Assembly (NCBI GenBank): GCA_963678255.2
Contig: OY782778.1
Coordinates: 434,001-498,000, forward strand
Length of the DNA stretch: 64,000 nt
Direction: 5' to 3'
DNA from: G963678255 sp963678255
GTDB lineage: Bacteria > Cloacimonadota > Cloacimonadia > Cloacimonadales > WRIO01
Shown: positions 45,955 to 55,163 of the stretch, in pieces
Numbering within the stretch: the first letter of the stretch is position 1
Layout: each line of letters starts with the position of its first letter
The notes under the pieces: generated by a model
The model's database searches: none
What the model saw: the letters and a program-made list of their open reading frames with translations, nothing else
What the model was told of the DNA's origin: nothing
Position numbers and translations under genes: made by a program

Positions 45955-46716
45955 ATGAAGTTTTCGATATTTGGATTTATAGTATTATTAATCTACCCAA
46001 TATTTTCACTAAACTGGTCAGTTTCAGGAGAGTTAACTTCTCATATTATTTGTAAGCCTTCCAATACAATTATTAAATCTATCAAAATTGTAAATTATTC
46101 AGACAGTATTCTTTCCCTCAATATTACCCAGTCAGACTATGCAGGGAAAATTAACGGATCTCCCATCTTTATAGAAGCAGGGAAATTAGAAAGGTCAAAC
46201 AGTTCATGGATTCATTTACAATCTAATCGTGTTAGTATATTAGCAAAATCAAGTTTGGATGTATTATATTCTATCACAATACCTAATGATAATTCATTAG
46301 AAGGCTCATATTGGTCAGTACTATTTCTAGAAGAGAATAATATTCAAACAGGCAATCAACAGCTTTATTTAAAGCAGAGAATTGCAGTTCAGGTAATTAC
46401 TCAGATCGAAGACAGTGGAGAGATTAAGGTAGTTTTTCCAAAGATAGAATTGAATAAGACGAAAGATGAGATTAATATTCAGATTAAAAATACTGGGACA
46501 TGTTGGATTAAAGGAACCCTCCAAATAGATTTATTTAATGATGGAGGGGAGAAATGTGGTCGTTACTCAAGTGAACAAATCAAACTATATCCTCAATCAA
46601 GTCAAACTCTTGATCTCCCAACGCATAATTTAAAAAAAGGGAAGTATATAGCTGTTTGTGTGGTGGATTGTGGTGAAAACAAAATATTTGGTTCTCAGTT
46701 TACTCTTGAGAAATAG
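45955..46716 (+). CDS. Periplasmic Ig-like protein, possible chaperone of the surface-fibre cluster
   Basis: A protein of 253 residues with a signal peptide (FGFIVLLIYPIFSLNWS) and two beta-sandwich-like halves. The first has the pattern PSNTIIKSIKIVNYSDSILS, then ILAKSSLDVLYSITIPND and EGSYWSVLFLEE, resembling Ig-like domains of periplasmic chaperone or DUF916-like proteins. The second half ends in a strand-rich C-terminus (KKGKYIAVCVVDCGENKIFG). It starts 6 nt after the preceding gene and overlaps the next, so the three are one operon. Confidence 0.6.
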   Translation: MKFSIFGFIVLLIYPIFSLNWSVSGELTSHIICKPSNTIIKSIKIVNYSDSILSLNITQSDYAGKINGSPIFIEAGKLERSNSSWIHLQSNRVSILAKSSLDVLYSITIPNDNSLEGSYWSVLFLEENNIQTGNQQLYLKQRIAVQVITQIEDSGEIKVVFPKIELNKTKDEINIQIKNTGTCWIKGTLQIDLFNDGGEKCGRYSSEQIKLYPQSSQTLDLPTHNLKKGKYIAVCVVDCGENKIFGSQFTLEK

Positions 46717-49438
46717 TTCTTTTTTTTTACTATTCTTTATTTTTTCTTCATTATATTGTATTGCTGATATAGAAATTAATCTTTTATCAGACAGTAAATT
46801 AACAATTGGAGAAGCTAATCATTTAGTCTATGAGATAAAAAATAATCAATCAAAAGTATTAGAGATCTTTTTAGAACTTGAACTTCCAGAGACTTTTAAA
46901 ATTATTTCAGAAGAAAATCAGATTACATTAAATAAAAACGAAAAAAAGGTCGTTTTGAACTCAATTTTAATTTCAGAAGCGACTTTTGCCAAAGATTATT
47001 CAGTTAAGATACAAATCAAAGATTTTCAAAACAAGATATTAGCCACAAAATATATAACATTATCTGTACTTCCCAAACAAAATTTGGTATTTTCTTGTAT
47101 AGATCAACCGGATTTTCTTTTATGCAATAAGAATTCAAAAGTAATGTTTCTAGTAGAGAATAAAGGAAACTTACCTGTTTTATATACAGTTGACGGATTA
47201 AAATCAGAACTTATAAAACCAAATCTTTTATATCCAAATCAATCGAATCGTATAGAGACCAATATCAACCCATCAGATCAGTGTGGAGGATACTATCCTC
47301 TTAATTTAAAAGTGCATACAACTACTATAAATGCAGATACATTGATAGAAAATGAGATGAAATATTATTATTATTTTCCTATTTATAAATTGTACGAAAA
47401 CAATTATGAGAATTATTATAAATTACCCGTGAAATTAAGTAATAAATATAGTTATAACAGTGAAACCAAAGATTATAATCATGATTTGATAAGTTTTGGA
47501 TATACAAATCTTAATGAGCGGAATCCAGTAATAATCAATTGGTATTTTAAAAAGCATAACAGTAATTACCTTAACCAGTGGAATGATGAGGATGAATATA
47601 CATTGAGCATTCAAAGTAGAAATATCAATCTATTATCAGGTAAGTTGAACTACAATCAATCCCCATTGTTAAATCCAGTTTTTGGAGAAGGTTTTGACAT
47701 TTCCATGATGTCACATCAATTTATATATGGTCAAAGTGTAGTCAAGAGTCTTTACAAAGATCGAGCTGGAATAATTAGTCATCGATTGGGTTATAGTTTT
47801 TCATCAAAAGAAAACTTCTTAAACTACAATCGCAATAGTCTTATTTTTTCATATATTACAAAAAACAGTAATTATCCAATCAACAATATCTTTAGTAATA
47901 AAAATGACAGTAGTCTCAATGACAAGATAACTTTGAATTATCATTATGATACTAATTTTCCATTAAAGCTCAATTCATCTTTTCTGCTGACAAAATTAAA
48001 TGCTAGGCAATGGGATAAACGTATTAATTCTTATCATAACGATTTCATGTTGAAATTACCTGATTTTTCTTTATATTTCAATACAATCTATCAACCGAAA
48101 ACAATTAAAGAAGAATATAATTATCACAAACAATTTGAAAGCGGATTTTTATATAACTCAAGCAGAAATTTCTTTTTTAATAGTGGAGTGAAATATCAAA
48201 GTATCAAAACAGATTATTCATGGAGTTTTAATTACAAAAAGTTGAATAAGAGTTGTTTTGCTACGACAGATTTAAAATTTTATAGGGATATTTTTGGAAC
48301 TATTGACTTTACTTATAGCAAAATTGATGGAGATTCAAGAAGTTTTAATTCTTCAGATTATACTTTATATAGTGGGATAAAAGTTAAAAAGTCAACTTTC
48401 CAATCAGAATTCTTATATGGAAACAGACGATATAATTATTTTAGTAAGGTTGAGCAGAATCATATAGGGAAAGTAAATATCAGATATGACATAAATCAGA
48501 ATATTCAAATAAACTCGATAAACACTGTCACTATAGGAGAAGATTTTTATGATTTGAATAATTATTTTTATATAGAAATCCCAGTAAAAAGTTCAATTAC
48601 GCAAGCTCTTTTTTTTGAAATACAAAATTATTCTGATAATTATTGGCAAAATAAGAATAAGATTGGTTTAGAAACACGTATAAATTATAAAAATCATATA
48701 CTCATTTTTAAAAATGATTATTCACATATGCCGAATGCTAGAACAAAATCAGTTTATGAAACATCACTGGAATACAGTTTACCATTATCAATTCCGATAT
48801 ATCCAAAATCGAAAAAGCGTGAGGTTTCAATTTCATTACATGATCCCTATTTAAAAAAACCTGTTCAAGGTGCATTATTTAAGTTAAATGACTATTATGC
48901 TCTAACTGATGAGAGAGGTAATTGTCAGTGGACAAATCTAAATCAGAGAGCCTACAATATACAATTACTAAATCAGCCCAAAGGCTTTATTGTTGAGCCA
49001 ACACTTCCAGACACTATCAGATTTGATGAGGGCAAAAAGATTGCATTGAATTATCAATTAAGAAAACCAGGCAGAGTCATTATTAATATCAAGGAGGTCA
49101 ATCCCATTCCAATCCAGAAAGTGATTGAAGGAGAAAATATCTATCTTTTCGGCAAAGAGATAGTTAAGATTGAAGAAGGGAAACCAGACAGATGTAGAGA
49201 ATTGGTTCTATGTTTGAAAAAACAGAATGAAGTCGTTTATAAAAAACCTGATTCGAAGGGGAAAATAATATTTGAAAATTGTTCAACAGGTTTAGCAGAA
49301 ATAATGATTCAAAGTGAATCAATTCCAGAAAACTATAAAGTTGACAAGCAATCTATCCTATTGGAAATTAAAGAGAATATAGATACAGAAATTTCAATAA
49401 TATTAGAACCATCATTGATTAAAATTGGAGCAGAATAA
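46658..49438 (+). CDS. Large outer-membrane beta-barrel protein, possibly usher-like
   Basis: Up to 926 residues. Start uncertain: the longest frame opens at GTG 46658, but TTG 46706 gives a clean signal peptide (RNSSFFLLFFIFSSLYCIA) and overlaps the upstream stop (TTGAGAAATAG), implying coupling. The N-terminal 220 residues are two Ig-like domains; residues about 240-715 contain many alternating, aromatic-capped strands typical of an outer-membrane barrel; the C-terminal 200 residues are carboxypeptidase-regulatory/Ig-like domains (VSISLHDPYLKKPVQGALFK). With the subunit-like and chaperone-like genes it could be the pore that assembles a surface fibre. I do not see diagnostic FimD motifs. 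Confidence 0.55.
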   Translation: MWWIVVKTKYLVLSLLLRNSSFFLLFFIFSSLYCIADIEINLLSDSKLTIGEANHLVYEIKNNQSKVLEIFLELELPETFKIISEENQITLNKNEKKVVLNSILISEATFAKDYSVKIQIKDFQNKILATKYITLSVLPKQNLVFSCIDQPDFLLCNKNSKVMFLVENKGNLPVLYTVDGLKSELIKPNLLYPNQSNRIETNINPSDQCGGYYPLNLKVHTTTINADTLIENEMKYYYYFPIYKLYENNYENYYKLPVKLSNKYSYNSETKDYNHDLISFGYTNLNERNPVIINWYFKKHNSNYLNQWNDEDEYTLSIQSRNINLLSGKLNYNQSPLLNPVFGEGFDISMMSHQFIYGQSVVKSLYKDRAGIISHRLGYSFSSKENFLNYNRNSLIFSYITKNSNYPINNIFSNKNDSSLNDKITLNYHYDTNFPLKLNSSFLLTKLNARQWDKRINSYHNDFMLKLPDFSLYFNTIYQPKTIKEEYNYHKQFESGFLYNSSRNFFFNSGVKYQSIKTDYSWSFNYKKLNKSCFATTDLKFYRDIFGTIDFTYSKIDGDSRSFNSSDYTLYSGIKVKKSTFQSEFLYGNRRYNYFSKVEQNHIGKVNIRYDINQNIQINSINTVTIGEDFYDLNNYFYIEIPVKSSITQALFFEIQNYSDNYWQNKNKIGLETRINYKNHILIFKNDYSHMPNARTKSVYETSLEYSLPLSIPIYPKSKKREVSISLHDPYLKKPVQGALFKLNDYYALTDERGNCQWTNLNQRAYNIQLLNQPKGFIVEPTLPDTIRFDEGKKIALNYQLRKPGRVIINIKEVNPIPIQKVIEGENIYLFGKEIVKIEEGKPDRCRELVLCLKKQNEVVYKKPDSKGKIIFENCSTGLAEIMIQSESIPENYKVDKQSILLEIKENIDTEISIILEPSLIKIGAE

Positions 49439-49488
49439 TATTAAAATATCATATATAACTTATTATATGATAATCATTAAGATTTTTA

Positions 49489-49517
49489 TTGACAATTAGA
49501 TTTACACATGAAATAAT
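49489..49517 (+). promoter_or_regulatory. Promoter of the large T9SS protein gene
   Basis: TTGACA (49489-49494), 17-nt spacer, AATAAT (49512-49517). Confidence 0.65.
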
Positions 49518-49540
49518 AGATATAAATTAAAGGAGGATTT

Positions 49541-51616
49541 ATGAGAAAGATGTTTATTTTCACCATACTACTTTTAGTACTGTCAACATTGGTTGCATCT
49601 AATGTTCAGTCGGGTAGTCGTTTTAAGGCAGACAAGACCTACAAACCATTTGGAAAGCAAATCACACCATTAGCCCCATATGATTTTACTTTTGAAGTAG
49701 CGCCTTTAACAATTCAGACAGACTATTTTAATTATTGTATGGGAGCCTATGATGGATATTCAATTGTGAATCAACCAAGTACAGGCAAAATTTACATGAA
49801 TTATCATGCAAAATCAACTACTGATGCTACCAGAAGAATGTATGCCGCTATGATTGATAATGGTGGTATGGAATTTTCTCAATCAATAATAGTAACTCCC
49901 CAAAATGGAGGATATGGTACTTCAGCCATAGATCCTTTATCAAATTATCCTTTCACGACATGGCATTATCCTGGGACTGGTGATCAGGCATATGATGTAC
50001 TTCTATCATATCACAATAGTATTAATTTTTCAACTCCTCAGGAAGTTTTTCATAATACTGATGTAAATAATGAATACATTTGGCCAGTAATTTATATCAG
50101 CAATTCTCCTATAGCTAATAAAAGCCGTGTATATATTTTTGGTTCAAATGGAGGAACAGCTGTTTCGGGATTACCAGCATCCAATGTTAAATTAGCAATG
50201 GCAGATTTTGATCAAGATGATTTAGACAATGAAACTCCTTTGAATTTTACATTTAGAACATTTTCATATTTAGATGGAATGTTTAATGCACAACCTGAAA
50301 ATAGAGCATACTTATCATATGGTGTCACTGATGATGGTAAAATTGCAATAGCCGGTTATGTTAGTTGTGACAGTGCATTTGTTGATGCTGTAAATCCTGA
50401 GATTACCTATCAACCTCATAATTTTGCAGTTATATATAATGATAATTATGGTGAAGGTGATTTTTCAACACATACTTTTAATGCTGTAACTCCTCTGGCT
50501 GCACCAACAGATGAAGGTGGAGTCGCTGACCCTGCATTAGCCACCTATTCAAATTTTAAAGTTGAACTTACAGATTGTACAAGAAGAAACGTTACCTTTG
50601 ATAATTTTGGTAAAGTCCATGTACCATGTATGGCTTCTGTAACATTTGATGTTGACGGAGTTGCAAAATACTGGCCTAATACCTCATATGTTAAAGATTT
50701 AGTTTATAATCCAACAACCCAAGAATTAGAATATTATGACATTTGGCCAAAGGGAGATAATCCTTCCAATGAGACATTTGTTTGTCCATGGGATTTTAAT
50801 GAAGATGGCATAGTTGATTCTTTTTATACAAATCCTGATGATCCAGAAGATCCAGATAATGGTAGTTGGAAAATTAATCATCGTCAATACCCTATTGAAT
50901 ATTACTTAGAATCAGAAGCATATCCTTACAATTATTTCAGAATGACAAAACCAACAGCTAATGGGATGATTGCAACTCTCTGGATGGATTCATATAAAGC
51001 TCAACAGTTTTATGATGATAATGCCGATTACGCAGCTTATGCCAATGTCCCTGAATTATACATTTCGATATCAGAGAATAATGGACTTACTTGGTCTGAT
51101 CCTACAATTATGAATTCTATAATCACACCAGAATTCGAGAATTTAATTCCAGTAACATTCTATTTATCAGATACAATTGTTCCTTTAGGAGATAATAATT
51201 ATCGTCTTGACATGATGTTTTTAGATGATAACAGTTATGGTTCTTCAGAAAACGGCAATGGTCCTGCAGATGGAGGATTTATAAAATATATGGCATTATC
51301 TTTTCATGCAACTCCCAATCATGATGTGACTGGAGTTAAACCTTCAACATTAAAACAGAATTATCCAAATCCTTTTAATCCTTCCACTACTATAGAATTT
51401 AATTTACAACAACCATCAAAAGTTGATTTATCAATATATAATATAAAAGGACAATTGGTAAAGACCTTAGTGAAGGAAGTCAAGGAAAGCGGAAATCATA
51501 AGATTACATGGAATGGTGTGGACAACAATAATAACAGCGTTTCCAGTGGTGTTTATTTTTATAAATTAAGCACAGCTCAACATTCTGAAATGAAAAAAAT
51601 GATTTTAGTAAAGTAA
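49541..51616 (+). CDS. Large secreted protein with T9SS type A sorting domain
   Basis: A protein of 691 residues with a signal peptide (MFIFTILLLVLSTLVAS). The body (about 50-590) is beta-rich, with repeated Asn/Asp/Tyr-rich stretches reminiscent of sialidase-like propellers (ISENNGLTWSDPTIM resembles an Asp-box), but no catalytic set is evident. The C-terminal 85 residues are a canonical sorting domain: LKQNYPNPFNPSTTIEFNLQ, VDLSIYNIKGQLVKTLVKEV, SVSSGVYFYKLS. It is therefore a type IX cargo. AUG after AAAGGAGG; own promoter and terminator. Confidence 0.85.
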   Translation: MRKMFIFTILLLVLSTLVASNVQSGSRFKADKTYKPFGKQITPLAPYDFTFEVAPLTIQTDYFNYCMGAYDGYSIVNQPSTGKIYMNYHAKSTTDATRRMYAAMIDNGGMEFSQSIIVTPQNGGYGTSAIDPLSNYPFTTWHYPGTGDQAYDVLLSYHNSINFSTPQEVFHNTDVNNEYIWPVIYISNSPIANKSRVYIFGSNGGTAVSGLPASNVKLAMADFDQDDLDNETPLNFTFRTFSYLDGMFNAQPENRAYLSYGVTDDGKIAIAGYVSCDSAFVDAVNPEITYQPHNFAVIYNDNYGEGDFSTHTFNAVTPLAAPTDEGGVADPALATYSNFKVELTDCTRRNVTFDNFGKVHVPCMASVTFDVDGVAKYWPNTSYVKDLVYNPTTQELEYYDIWPKGDNPSNETFVCPWDFNEDGIVDSFYTNPDDPEDPDNGSWKINHRQYPIEYYLESEAYPYNYFRMTKPTANGMIATLWMDSYKAQQFYDDNADYAAYANVPELYISISENNGLTWSDPTIMNSIITPEFENLIPVTFYLSDTIVPLGDNNYRLDMMFLDDNSYGSSENGNGPADGGFIKYMALSFHATPNHDVTGVKPSTLKQNYPNPFNPSTTIEFNLQQPSKVDLSIYNIKGQLVKTLVKEVKESGNHKITWNGVDNNNNSVSSGVYFYKLSTAQHSEMKKMILVK

Positions 51617-51636
51617 TCAATCAAATAATTTTCTTT

Positions 51637-51668
51637 AAAAGACAGACTTGGAGTCTGTCTTTTTTTTT
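51637..51668 (+). terminator. Rho-independent terminator
   Basis: AAAAGACAGACT and AGTCTGTCTTTT around TGG, then a T-run; 21 nt after the stop. Confidence 0.93.
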
Positions 51669-52751
51669 ACCTGCAATGCTTGAGACTGTCCTTTTCAAAA
51701 ATGATAACTGTTTGAGAAGATAATGGTAGTGCTGACGCACTACAGATAATGGCAAATCGGAGATTTGCAGATAAAAGATAAGAGATAAGAGATAATCATC
51801 ATCGTTGGAGGATATCTTTAGGATGGCATATGTTGAATAAAGTCTTTTCATTTCTTTGAGATGGTATTGTTCATTTCTTTTGCCTTGATACAAAATAAAC
51901 GAACCAAAGAAAAAATCAAGCCCGGAAAAAATCTACTATCTCCAGTCACTCTCAGGGGCTCCACCATAAACTCGCTCTTCGAGCTCAAACATATGGCTGT
52001 TCGCACCCCTTCGAGTTTCCTTGCGACTTAACGTCATTTTTTCATGGGCATTGTCTCATTGATACCTGGATAGTTACTGGCAACACTGACGTGTTGCAGA
52101 TAATGGCAAATCGGAGATTTGCAGATAAGAGATAAGAGATAATTATCATCGTTGGTGGATATCTTTAGGATGGTGTATATTGAATAAAGTTAAGTCTGGG
52201 ACCCCTTATCGGGGATATTGAGTTTCGAGGGCAAGCTGCCCTCGCTCCATTATTCTTGCAAACAAGATGTGTGCAGAACGAATTAGTCAGCAAACAAACT
52301 TAATGAGACTGTTCACTTCAAAAAGCGATGAATAGAGGATAGTAGCAACATTAGAGTGTTGCAGATAAAAGATAAGAGATAATCATCATCGTTGGAGGAT
52401 ATCTTTAGGATGGCATATGTTGAATAAAGTCTTTTCATTTCTTTGAGATGGTATTGTTCATTTCTTGTCCTTGTTCTTTCGTTATGATACTTATTTTCTT
52501 TTCGACGAAGGCTCAAATAATGAAAATAAAAGCTGATTGATACAGAGTGGTGCAATGATACTATTTTTTTAAATAAGAGCATTATATTTAAATTTTGAGG
52601 CATAGAGGTCTATCCTAGCAAACCTTTCAATCTTCATTATAAGATCAGCAATTCTTTACAGTCTCTTCAATAATTATTGAAAGAATTAATATGCCACAAA
52701 TATTTCATAAAAAGGGTATTTGCTGGAAATGTGGTTTACCGTCTCAATAGA
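51669..52751. repeat. Repeat-only interval of hairpin modules
   Basis: No gene. Modules: GTAGTGC-tgac-GCACTAC with GCAAATC-gga-GATTTGC (about 51727-51772); short nested module (51939-52050); GCAACAC-tgac-GTGTTGC with GCAAATC-gga-GATTTGC (about 52081-52125); a CCCC-ttatc-GGGG hairpin and TTTCGAGGGC-aagct-GCCCTC (52203-52250); CTGCAAACA-like hairpin (about 52258); a piece of the 119-bp repeat (about 52313); GCAACATT-ag-AGTGTTGC (about 52347). The last 150 bp are unique, with a 19-codon frame (MPQIFHKKGICWKCGLPSQ) that I do not call. Confidence 0.85.
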
Positions 52752-54314
52752 CTAATTTAGGGTAATATCAACATCTTCGGCAAAACTATGCATCGCATTA
52801 AAATCATCAGAGTTATTTGGACTGTGCGCGAAGATTATCTTGATAGTATTTCCAGGAGTTAAAACTTTATCAAATGAATCACCAGAATTTAAGGGAATAG
52901 TAAAATGAATTTCAGTTGAACCGTCTGTTTCTTTCCCAAAAACTCGATGAACATCATTTGATCCACCTAAAGATAAATCAGAAGCGTGAGTTCTTCTTGT
53001 ATCACCAAAATCATCTCTGACGTATGCTACGCCGTTATTCACATATCCGATAATAAAGTTAGCATTTAACATTTCATCAGTGGGTTTAAATCCAACAGCT
53101 ACCCAACCAGTGGTTGGTGCAATGAGATGAACTCTTATGGAATCATTAATAATTTTCCATTTAAAAGTAACTCCTTCCACATTTTGAGAGTGAAAGCCTG
53201 TTATATCATTATCAAGATAAATATCAGGACCTGTCGTAATCCCTTGTTCTATAGAGCCTCCAGATAGATCAAGATTTACAACAGAAGTGCCCGAGTGTAA
53301 AGAATTATAATCATCAGAGTTTCCTTTTGCAAAGATAACGGGATAAGTGCTCGTAGGATTTAGGGGTTTATCATAGGAATCACCAGAATTTAGAGGGATC
53401 GTAAAGCTGATGGTCGTCACACCAGCTTCTTCTTTACCAGCTTTATTTGCCAGATTATCAGAACCTCCCAAGCTTATATCTGAAGCATGAGCTGTTTGAG
53501 ATACACCAAAATCATCACGAATATAGACTTGTCCATTTGGTTGGACATAACCTATGATGAAATTAGCATTTTGCATTCTAGCTGTGGGGTCAAAACCAAC
53601 AGCTACCCAACCAGTCGTTGTACAGGACAATATACATTTTAGAGAGTCATTTTGAGTTTTCCAATGAAAAGTATAATCTCCAGTAATTGCATGATAATAT
53701 CCTGTTGTATCAGGAACTACGCCAGTAGTATCAGGAGGAGGAATGGTCGGTGTTCCTAAGGTAATCGTGCCATGCCCAGTGCTATAATGAGAAGAAGTGA
53801 AGTCATCAGAATTTCCTTGAGCAAAAACAACAGGATAACTATGATCTAATAATAAAACCTGATCATAGGGATCTCCAGAATTTAGAGGTATTTTGAATTC
53901 AAGGGTTGTACTGCTAGCATTTTCAGTTCCTCCGATAAGGGTAAGGTTTGAAGTTCCACCAAGAGAAACATCAGATTGATGAACTGTATTTGATACACCA
54001 AAATCATCTCTAATAAAAGCATTTGAACCAGAAACATACCCTATGATATAATTAGCATCTTTCATCATACTGCTGGGATTAAAACCAACAGAGACCCAAC
54101 CAGAAGTTTGAGAAGTGAGTTTACAATGAAGCTCGACACCTTCAACTTTATATTTTAAGACAAATCCATTAGAGCTGAGTGTTAAAAACCCTTGATCATC
54201 GACTTCAGTAGAGGATGGTCCTAACGTTTCTTCAGAAACTCTACTACAAGACAAGAATACGACCATTGTTAAAAGAGCTGATAAGAGAAAATAGAAACGT
54301 ATGTTTTTTTTCAT
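52752..54314 (-). CDS. Triple DOMON-domain lipoprotein
   Basis: A protein of 520 residues. A lipoprotein signal ends in FLSC (MKKNIRFYFLLSALLTMVVF precedes). Three DOMON domains follow: each has GWV(S/A)VGF, a Met in the motif M-x-(D/N)-A-N-(Y/F)-I-I-G-Y, RDDFG, HxSD(V/I/L)SLGG, and IPLNSGD. Each repeat ends with a His close to the last strand (SSHYS, SLHSG, AMHSF). In cytochrome-type DOMON domains a Met and a His ligate haem b, so all three may bind haem; this is inference. The start at 54314 is preferred over a GTG at 54323 because AGGTGA is suitably spaced. It follows the beta-barrel gene by 9 nt. Confidence 0.88.
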   Translation of the reverse strand: MKKNIRFYFLLSALLTMVVFLSCSRVSEETLGPSSTEVDDQGFLTLSSNGFVLKYKVEGVELHCKLTSQTSGWVSVGFNPSSMMKDANYIIGYVSGSNAFIRDDFGVSNTVHQSDVSLGGTSNLTLIGGTENASSTTLEFKIPLNSGDPYDQVLLLDHSYPVVFAQGNSDDFTSSHYSTGHGTITLGTPTIPPPDTTGVVPDTTGYYHAITGDYTFHWKTQNDSLKCILSCTTTGWVAVGFDPTARMQNANFIIGYVQPNGQVYIRDDFGVSQTAHASDISLGGSDNLANKAGKEEAGVTTISFTIPLNSGDSYDKPLNPTSTYPVIFAKGNSDDYNSLHSGTSVVNLDLSGGSIEQGITTGPDIYLDNDITGFHSQNVEGVTFKWKIINDSIRVHLIAPTTGWVAVGFKPTDEMLNANFIIGYVNNGVAYVRDDFGDTRRTHASDLSLGGSNDVHRVFGKETDGSTEIHFTIPLNSGDSFDKVLTPGNTIKIIFAHSPNNSDDFNAMHSFAEDVDITLN

Positions 54315-54323
54315 TTTAATCAC

Positions 54324-55088
54324 CTATATCCCTAATCTTCGTTCTAGATTGAATCCAAACATCAAAGGAGCCTCATTATCTGCTCCCATCGTTAATCTAT
54401 GTAAAGAATTTTGTTCTGAGTTAGATATTTGAAATTTGAAATGATGTCCATAGGTATCGAGTTTTATGCCTATAGCAAAAACATCAGCATCTTTTAAGTA
54501 CCTTTTTAGTTGTTTAATGCTAGTGCTTCTGTCTAATACAGGGTAATACTCTCCAATAAGGCTGACTTTATCAAAAATCTTTATATTAGCTCCAATAGAC
54601 ACAATAGGTCTTTCATAGTAGAAGTCATAGCCGGCATTAAGCGTTCCAATGAGTCTATCAAATAGTTCTTCATTTTGAAGAGAAACAACAGATTTAAAAT
54701 TACTTCTACGATCTTCATTTAAGAGGGGTTCTTTAAAGGTATAGTATTCAAAATTCAGTTGAGAAAATATAGGAAAATCTTCTTTAACAAATTTATAGGA
54801 TAAACCGAATTGTGTTTCTTTTTTTAGTTTGGTATAGTTAAATGTAGCTTCAATTTTCGGCAGGAATTGATATCTTAAGCCAAAGCCGATATTAACACCA
54901 TTTGTCATCCCAAATAGATTATCAAAAGGTTTTTCTTCAATATCGCCAAAGAATCTGTGGGTAATGGCAAATTGTCCCTGATGGTTATCCAGAGAAGTAG
55001 GACTATACATATTGAGCATAGAATTTTCATAGGCAAATAAATGTCCTAAAAGAATTAATAGAATTAAAGCAAAACTAGTCTTTTTCAT
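54324..55088 (-). CDS. DUF5777-like outer-membrane beta-barrel protein
   Basis: A protein of 254 residues: signal peptide (FALILLILLGHLFA), then LQ/NHQG-type start (TSLDNHQGQFAITHRFFGDI), NLFGMTNGVNIGFGLRYQF and a series of amphipathic strands (IEATFNYTKLKKETQFGLSY, FKFQISNSEQNSLHRLTMGA) ending in FNLERRLGI. This resembles the DUF5777 barrel family of Bacteroidota and relatives, which is often found with redox proteins. It is the first gene of an operon with the DOMON lipoprotein. Confidence 0.7.
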   Translation of the reverse strand: MKKTSFALILLILLGHLFAYENSMLNMYSPTSLDNHQGQFAITHRFFGDIEEKPFDNLFGMTNGVNIGFGLRYQFLPKIEATFNYTKLKKETQFGLSYKFVKEDFPIFSQLNFEYYTFKEPLLNEDRRSNFKSVVSLQNEELFDRLIGTLNAGYDFYYERPIVSIGANIKIFDKVSLIGEYYPVLDRSTSIKQLKRYLKDADVFAIGIKLDTYGHHFKFQISNSEQNSLHRLTMGADNEAPLMFGFNLERRLGI

Positions 55089-55109
55089 AATTTCCCCTTT
55101 TCAAAATAA

Positions 55110-55138
55110 AGACTAGCAAAATTCTGAATAAAGGTCAA
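55110..55138 (-). promoter_or_regulatory. Weak promoter candidate for the barrel-DOMON operon
   Basis: Minus strand TTGACC (55138-55133), 17-nt spacer, TAGTCT (55115-55110). The -10 box is poor. Confidence 0.35.
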
Positions 55139-55163
55139 TTCATTTATACAAGATTTATTAAAT

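Noticed and set aside
52692..52751. 19-codon ORF ending CWKCGLPSQ
   Set aside because: Too short to support, no ribosome site; the CWKC pattern alone is not enough.
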